From Verrucomicrobiota bacterium (GTDB lineage: Bacteria > Verrucomicrobiota > Verrucomicrobiia > Limisphaerales > UBA9464), in contig JAFLEF010000058.1 in assembly GCA_017309115.1 (NCBI GenBank), forward strand, positions 1-46,887: 46,887 nucleotides of DNA, given 5' to 3'. How positions within the stretch are numbered: the stretch's first letter is position 1; each line of letters begins with the position of its first letter. The notes under the pieces were generated by a model. It was not told the origin of the DNA. It made no database searches and saw only the letters and a program-made list of their open reading frames with translations. Shown here in pieces: positions 42,798-46,887 of this stretch. A program made the translations under genes and the position numbers.

Positions 42798-42828
42798 AAA
42801 AAAAAGGCGCTCCGAACACGGAGCGCCT
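42798..42828 (-). terminator. Intrinsic terminator of sodA
   Basis: Read on the minus strand: a perfect 10-bp stem (aggcgctccg / cggagcgcct) with a 4-base loop, followed by a run of eight T. It lies 20 bases after the sodA stop. Confidence 0.93.
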
Positions 42829-42847
42829 CAAGCAAGGAAGAGCCGGA

Positions 42848-43471
42848 TTACTTCGCGGCAGCGTAGAGGGCGGCCACGGCGTCCCAATCCACCACGCTCC
42901 AGAACGCCTTGAGGTAATCGGCGCGCTTGTTCTGGTACTTGAGGTAGTAGGCGTGTTCCCAGACATCGACACCGAGGATCGGCTTGCCGTCGATGCCGGA
43001 GACCGCCTTGCCCATGACCGGAGTGTCCTGATTCGGCGTGGAGGCGATCTCGATCTTTCCGCCGTTGACCACCAGCCAGGCCCAACCGGAACCGAAGCGA
43101 CCCAGACCGGCGGCTTCGAACTTGGCCTTGAATTCATCCAGGCTGCCGAAGGTGGCGTTGATCGCCGCACCGAGTTCGCCCGTCGGCGTACCGCCCTTGC
43201 CGGGACCCATCAGCTTCCAGAAGAAACTGTGGTTCCAGTGGCCGCCACCATTGTTCCGCACCGGGCCACGGATCGCGTCGGGAACCGCCGAGAGGTCTCC
43301 GATGATGGCTTCCAACGACTTGGACTCCAACGGAGTGCCAGCAATCGCCTTGTTCAGGTTGTCGACGTAAGCCTTGTGGTGCCGTCCATGGTGGATTTCC
43401 ATGGTGAGCGCATCAATGTGCGGTTCGAGGGCTTCTTTGGCGTAGGGAAGTGCGGGGAGTTCGAATGGCAT
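42848..43471 (-). CDS. sodA: Superoxide dismutase (Mn/Fe), probably Mn-type
   Basis: A 207-residue superoxide dismutase. Metal ligands are H27 ([13 protein letters not shown]), H81 ([11 protein letters not shown]), D169 and H173 ([13 protein letters not shown]). The Gly-Gly-Gly before HWNH and a Gln at about position 148 (STPNQDTP) are the pattern of manganese enzymes, although cambialistic behaviour is possible. It removes superoxide in the cytosol; no signal peptide is seen. The ATG at 43471 begins the usual [11 protein letters not shown]. It is divergent from feoA and followed by a clear terminator. Confidence 0.96.
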   Translation of the reverse strand: MPFELPALPYAKEALEPHIDALTMEIHHGRHHKAYVDNLNKAIAGTPLESKSLEAIIGDLSAVPDAIRGPVRNNGGGHWNHSFFWKLMGPGKGGTPTGELGAAINATFGSLDEFKAKFEAAGLGRFGSGWAWLVVNGGKIEIASTPNQDTPVMGKAVSGIDGKPILGVDVWEHAYYLKYQNKRADYLKAFWSVVDWDAVAALYAAAK

Positions 43472-43622
43472 AAACCTGGTATTCTTTGGTGAAAGCGGTC
43501 GGAAGCGCCCATCGCTTCCGGCGACCGCGAAGAATCCTAGTGCCGGTCTCCCAAAGCACAAAGGTCAAAGCAGGTGCGCAATCCACCGACAACCCTGCGC
43601 AACCGTCCGTCAATGCCATCGG

Positions 43623-43961
43623 TTGCCGAATCTCGAGCCGATTCCTACGTTGCTTCCGTTGCAGCCGACTCCGCCAGAACCGCCCCGGCCTCCCGTGGTC
43701 CCGGGAGCTCCAGTGCTGTACCCGTTGAACCGGGTCCGGGCCGGCTGCGTGGTTATCGTGCGGCAACTGACCGCCGGGCCCGACACAAACCAGAGGCTCC
43801 GGGAAATGGGCTTCGGCGAAGAACAACGCGTCAAGGTCATCACCCTGCAAAACAACGTGCTCTGTCAGGTCTGCAACGCCCGCCTCGGTCTGAGCGCGAA
43901 GTTGGCCGAACAAATCCTGGTCGAACCGGTCGGGCCTTCTTCCCTGCGTCTGGCCGCCTGA
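43623..43961 (+). CDS. feoA: FeoA-domain protein (first copy), Pro-rich N-terminus
   Basis: A 112-residue protein whose last 75 residues are a FeoA SH3-like domain (LNRVRAGCVVIVRQLTAGPD, NQRLREMGFGEEQRVKVITL, LCQVCNARLGLSAKLAEQIL). The first 35 residues are proline-rich and unusual for FeoA. The start is uncertain: TTG at 43623 is used, and GTG codons at about 43695 would remove the Pro-rich part. It is 21 bases before a second feoA and in the same operon as feoB. FeoA is thought to assist or regulate the FeoB transporter. Confidence 0.85.
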   Translation: MPNLEPIPTLLPLQPTPPEPPRPPVVPGAPVLYPLNRVRAGCVVIVRQLTAGPDTNQRLREMGFGEEQRVKVITLQNNVLCQVCNARLGLSAKLAEQILVEPVGPSSLRLAA

Positions 43962-43981
43962 CAATTCTCCTCTCCCGGCCC

Positions 43982-44218
43982 ATGAATCCGCCCGTCGCCC
44001 TTTCCACGCTCACCCCCGGATCCCGCGCCGTGGTCACGGAGATCCGGATCCCAGTGGAACATCGGGCGCGTCTGCTGGAGATGGGTCTGCTGGCGGGCAC
44101 CGCCGTGGAACTCGTTCGCTTTGCCCCGCTGGGCGACCCCATCGAAATCAAGGTGCGCGGCTACAATCTTTCCCTCCGCCGGCACGAGGCCGAACAAGTC
44201 CTGGTTCGTCCGTCCTGA
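43982..44218 (+). CDS. feoA: FeoA-domain protein (second copy)
   Basis: A 78-residue compact FeoA: LTPGSRAVVTEIRI, RARLLEMGLLAGTAVELVRF and GDPIEIKVRGYNLSLRRHEA, ending in a beta strand. It resembles canonical stand-alone FeoA more than the first copy does. It is 28 bases before feoB. Confidence 0.92.
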   Translation: MNPPVALSTLTPGSRAVVTEIRIPVEHRARLLEMGLLAGTAVELVRFAPLGDPIEIKVRGYNLSLRRHEAEQVLVRPS

Positions 44219-44246
44219 ACCGAACCCCACCTTTTCGTTCTCCCAG

Positions 44247-46559
44247 GTGAACCGACCGTTCCAAGCCGTTCTCACCGGCAATCCCAATTGCGGCAAAACA
44301 ACCCTGTTTAACGCCCTCACGGGACTGCGCGCCCGGGTTGGCAACTACGCCGGAGTCACGGTGGAACGGAAAGAGGGAGCCCTGCTGGGAGCTCCGCCTG
44401 CCCACCCGGTCACCGTTCTCGACCTGCCCGGCACCTACAGCCTGAGCCCGCAGTCCCTGGATGAACAGATCGCCCGGGACGTGCTGTTTCAGCGACTGCC
44501 CGAGGTCCCGCCGCCCGATCTGGTCATCGTCGTCATCGACGCGTCCAACCTGCAGCGCAATCTCTACTACGCGACGCAGGTGATCGAACTCGGTCATCCC
44601 ACCTATCTGGCACTGAACATGGTCGACGTGGCCGAAGCCAACGGGCTAGACATCGACCTGAAGTCCCTCTCCGCCGCGCTCGGGGTTCCGGTGTTCCCCT
44701 TGGTGGCCAGCGAAGGAACCGGAGTTCCAGCCCTCCGTCAGGCCATTCAGGAATTCGCCGCCCGGCCTGGCACCCAGGCAGTCATTCCCCGGGAGTTCAA
44801 CGAACTGCCCGAAACGTTCGGCCGGGAGGCGCAGCAGATCGAAGCCCGCCTGGAATCGCTCTTCCCGCATCGGGAACGTCTGGCCGCGGCCGAGGCGCTG
44901 CTGATTCTGAGCGATGACAAGGTGCTGAACTCGCACCGCGACCTGTACCCCAAGGAAGTCCAGGACGCCGTGGCCGCCGCCCGGCAACGGCTCGAGGCCG
45001 CCGGAGTGGACTGGCGCAGCGCCGCAATCGAGGCCCGCTACGCCCGGGTCTTCGCCATCACGCAGCATGTGGTCAACGAAACGGCTCCCTCCGGGGAAAC
45101 GTTCTCGGACCGACTCGACCGGATCCTCACCCATCGGGTCTGGGGACTGCTCATTTTCGTGGGCATCATGGCGCTGATGTTCCAGAGCATCTTCACCTTC
45201 GCCTCCATTCCCATGGATGCCCTCGACCAGGGAGTCACCTGGCTCGCGGATCGGGTCAGTGGCGCGCTCGGCCCAGGCGATCTGCAGGACCTATTGGCCA
45301 ACGGAATCATCAAGGGAGTGGGCGCGGTCGTCGTGTTCCTGCCGCAGATCTGTTTGCTCTTCCTGTTCATCGCGCTGCTGGAGGACACCGGGTACATGTC
45401 TCGGGCGGCGTTTCTGATGGACCGGCTGATGTCCCGCGTCGGACTGCACGGAAAGAGCTTCATTCCGATGCTCTCGTCCTTCGCCTGCGCCATCCCGGGC
45501 ATCATGGCCACGCGAACGATTGAGAGTCCCAAGGACCGCTTGGTGACCATCCTGGTCGCGCCGCTGATGAGTTGTTCCGCCCGATTGCCGGTGTACACCG
45601 TGCTGATCGCCGCCTGCATTCCGCCCATCCGCTTTTTGGGATTCATTGGTCTGCCGGGCCTGACGCTGCTGGGCATGTATCTGCTCGGAATTGTCGGGGC
45701 GCTGGGCATGGCCTGGCTCTTCAAGAAGACGCTGCTGAAGGGCGAACCCCCGCCGTTGATTCTCGAACTGCCGCCGTACAAACGCCCGGTGATCTCGGTG
45801 GTCCTGCGGCACATGTGGGACCGGTCCAAGTTGTTTCTCCGTCGGGCGGGCACCGTCATCCTGGGGATCAACATCCTACTCTGGTTTCTGGCGACTTATC
45901 CGAAGGACGCCGGCATTCAATCCCAGGCCGACGAGGAATTGGCCGCAATCGCCCAGCGACTGATTCCCGAGCGGCTCGCGGGTCAGACGAACACCGCCGG
46001 AATTCTGGCGACCGCCGAGTCTCTGGCCCAAGAAGCCCGCACCGCCGGAACGAACTCCCCGCTGGCCTCCTTCGCGACGGAGTGGGACCTGGTCAACACC
46101 CACACGTCCCGCGCCGTGGCCGGCGACCAACTGCGACACAGCTTTGCCGGCCGGCTCGGGCACTGGATCGAACCGTTCATTCGCCCGCTGGGATTCGACT
46201 GGAAGATTGGCATTGGCCTGGTGGCCTCCTTCGCCGCTCGGGAGGTGTTCGTCAGCACCATGTCGGTCGTGTACAACGTCGGGGAATTCGACGATTCCGA
46301 CGAAGGAACAGCGACCTTGGTAGACACCCTAAAGGCCGAAACCCGGGAGGATGGTACCGTCACGTACACCACGCTGACCGGTCTGACCTTGATGGTGTTC
46401 TACGTGTTCGCGATGCAGTGCATCAGCACCGTCGCCATTGTCCGGCGGGAAACCAACGGCTGGAAATGGCCCTTATTCCAGCTGGCGTACATGACCGCGC
46501 TGGCCTGGGTGCTGGCCTTTGTCACGTATCAGGGAGGACGGCTGCTGGGGTGGAGTTGA
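44247..46559 (+). CDS. feoB: Ferrous iron transporter FeoB
   Basis: A 770-residue FeoB from a GTG start placed directly before the G domain. G1 GNPNCGKTT (11-19), G3 LDLPGTYSL and G4 NMVD are present, so the NTPase part is complete. The membrane part has two Gate domains (GVGAVVVFLPQICLLFLFIA, SFACAIPGIMATRTIESPKD, and GIGLVASFAAREVFVSTMSV). A long soluble stretch between the gates (about residues 550-640, rich in Ala, Glu and Gln) is an extra periplasmic or cytoplasmic loop. It imports Fe(II). Operon with two feoA genes; no fur gene nearby and no clear Fur box recognised. Confidence 0.95.
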   Translation: MNRPFQAVLTGNPNCGKTTLFNALTGLRARVGNYAGVTVERKEGALLGAPPAHPVTVLDLPGTYSLSPQSLDEQIARDVLFQRLPEVPPPDLVIVVIDASNLQRNLYYATQVIELGHPTYLALNMVDVAEANGLDIDLKSLSAALGVPVFPLVASEGTGVPALRQAIQEFAARPGTQAVIPREFNELPETFGREAQQIEARLESLFPHRERLAAAEALLILSDDKVLNSHRDLYPKEVQDAVAAARQRLEAAGVDWRSAAIEARYARVFAITQHVVNETAPSGETFSDRLDRILTHRVWGLLIFVGIMALMFQSIFTFASIPMDALDQGVTWLADRVSGALGPGDLQDLLANGIIKGVGAVVVFLPQICLLFLFIALLEDTGYMSRAAFLMDRLMSRVGLHGKSFIPMLSSFACAIPGIMATRTIESPKDRLVTILVAPLMSCSARLPVYTVLIAACIPPIRFLGFIGLPGLTLLGMYLLGIVGALGMAWLFKKTLLKGEPPPLILELPPYKRPVISVVLRHMWDRSKLFLRRAGTVILGINILLWFLATYPKDAGIQSQADEELAAIAQRLIPERLAGQTNTAGILATAESLAQEARTAGTNSPLASFATEWDLVNTHTSRAVAGDQLRHSFAGRLGHWIEPFIRPLGFDWKIGIGLVASFAAREVFVSTMSVVYNVGEFDDSDEGTATLVDTLKAETREDGTVTYTTLTGLTLMVFYVFAMQCISTVAIVRRETNGWKWPLFQLAYMTALAWVLAFVTYQGGRLLGWS

Positions 46560-46887
46560 GAGGAGCGATTCCGGTTTCGTCCCTTCGTGTCCCCGCAATT
46601 CCGCGCGTGAAGTGGTTCCGGTGAGTCAGCGCCTCGTTCCCTCGGCGGAGCCCTTCCCGCTTACCGCTTGCCGCTTACCGGCCCCCTTCCCCTTCCGACC
46701 TCTCAACTCTCAGCTCTCAGCTCTCACGGAGGGGAGGTTTTGAACCGCAGATTAAGCAGATTAACCCGACTTCCGCTACTCGGAGGTGATTCTGGTAATT
46801 TTTGGGGGTTGTCGCGCGGATTTGCCAATGTTTTGGCAGGGTCTTTGGCCGAAGTGCGTGTAGTGGCGACCTACCCTCTTCCGGGCC
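46560..46887. other. 3' flank of feoB with repeat remnants
   Basis: No gene visible. 46647-46735 contains cggcggagcccttcccgctt, then short direct repeats of cttaccgctt and ctctcagctctcag, matching the right arm and tail of the 136-bp units, so it is a decayed partial copy. It is followed by aaccgcagattaagcagatt (46743-46762), a member of the atctgcgg family. No terminator is evident for feoB. Confidence 0.5.

Overview
The window looks like a chromosomal segment of a GC-rich member of the Verrucomicrobiota, probably the Pedosphaera/Limisphaera side of the phylum. This is inferred from the gene mix, not from a marker-gene match. The pointers are a pseudopilin with the H-X9-DG tail motif, paired secreted FG-GAP/VCBS proteins (one ending in an ASPIC/UnbV domain), a secreted DUF362 protein, a Tat-exported sugar-isomerase-like TIM barrel, weak Shine-Dalgarno use with many GTG/TTG starts, and several families of short palindromic intergenic repeats. 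I see no rRNA, tRNA, CRISPR array, phage or intact insertion sequence.

Layout. Positions 1-2270 hold a STAS-domain gene and a divergent NIL-domain gene, then an OxyR-type regulator. From 10571 down to 2563 runs a nearly gapless minus-strand gene string: yicC, gmk, coaC, a membrane histidine kinase, an NtrC-type sigma-54 activator, a small membrane protein, a squalene/phytoene synthase (hpnD-like), a ChbG/HpnK deacetylase and a YheT-like hydrolase. The last six follow each other with 4-base or other small overlaps or a 15-base gap, so an isoprenoid-lipid module appears physically coupled to its own two-component system. Positions 10725-12878 carry the TIM-barrel protein and the pseudopilin, closed by a strong bidirectional terminator shared with a class V aminotransferase. 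Upstream of the aminotransferase lies an array of five tandem 136-bp palindromic units (14075-14744). Then come glnB, a roughly 390-bp leader and dnaA, followed by a sialidase, a family 4 uracil-DNA glycosylase and an AT-rich SUKH immunity-like gene that starts a poorly coding patch (19793-20726).

Positions 20727-28810 hold a secreted propeller/toroid protein, an orphan VapB-like antitoxin with a truncated VapC relic, a GYF_2 plus cyclic-nucleotide-binding protein, a lipoprotein, moaA, a pterin carbinolamine dehydratase, DUF362 and malate dehydrogenase. Positions 28824-32869 encode a second two-component pair, a multi-PAS/GAF hybrid-free kinase and a NarL/LuxR regulator. Then follow a small membrane protein, hemB of the non-zinc type, and a 753-residue membrane protein with two alpha/beta-hydrolase domains. 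Two VCBS proteins fill 36962-41680. A second AT-richer patch (41809-42366) has a short ORF and an orphan membrane protein. The window ends with sodA and a ferrous-iron cassette, feoA-feoA-feoB.

Working together: iron and oxidative stress functions (oxyR, sodA, feoAAB, hemB), nucleotide and cofactor housekeeping (gmk, coaC, moaA), and replication initiation (dnaA) are interleaved with two sensory systems and with small accessory patches that carry toxin-immunity or toxin-antitoxin remnants. The features most worth a second look are the 136-bp palindromic tandem array and its solo relatives, the kinase/NtrC/hpnD/hpnK gene string, the tandem-hydrolase membrane protein, and the decayed accessory patches.
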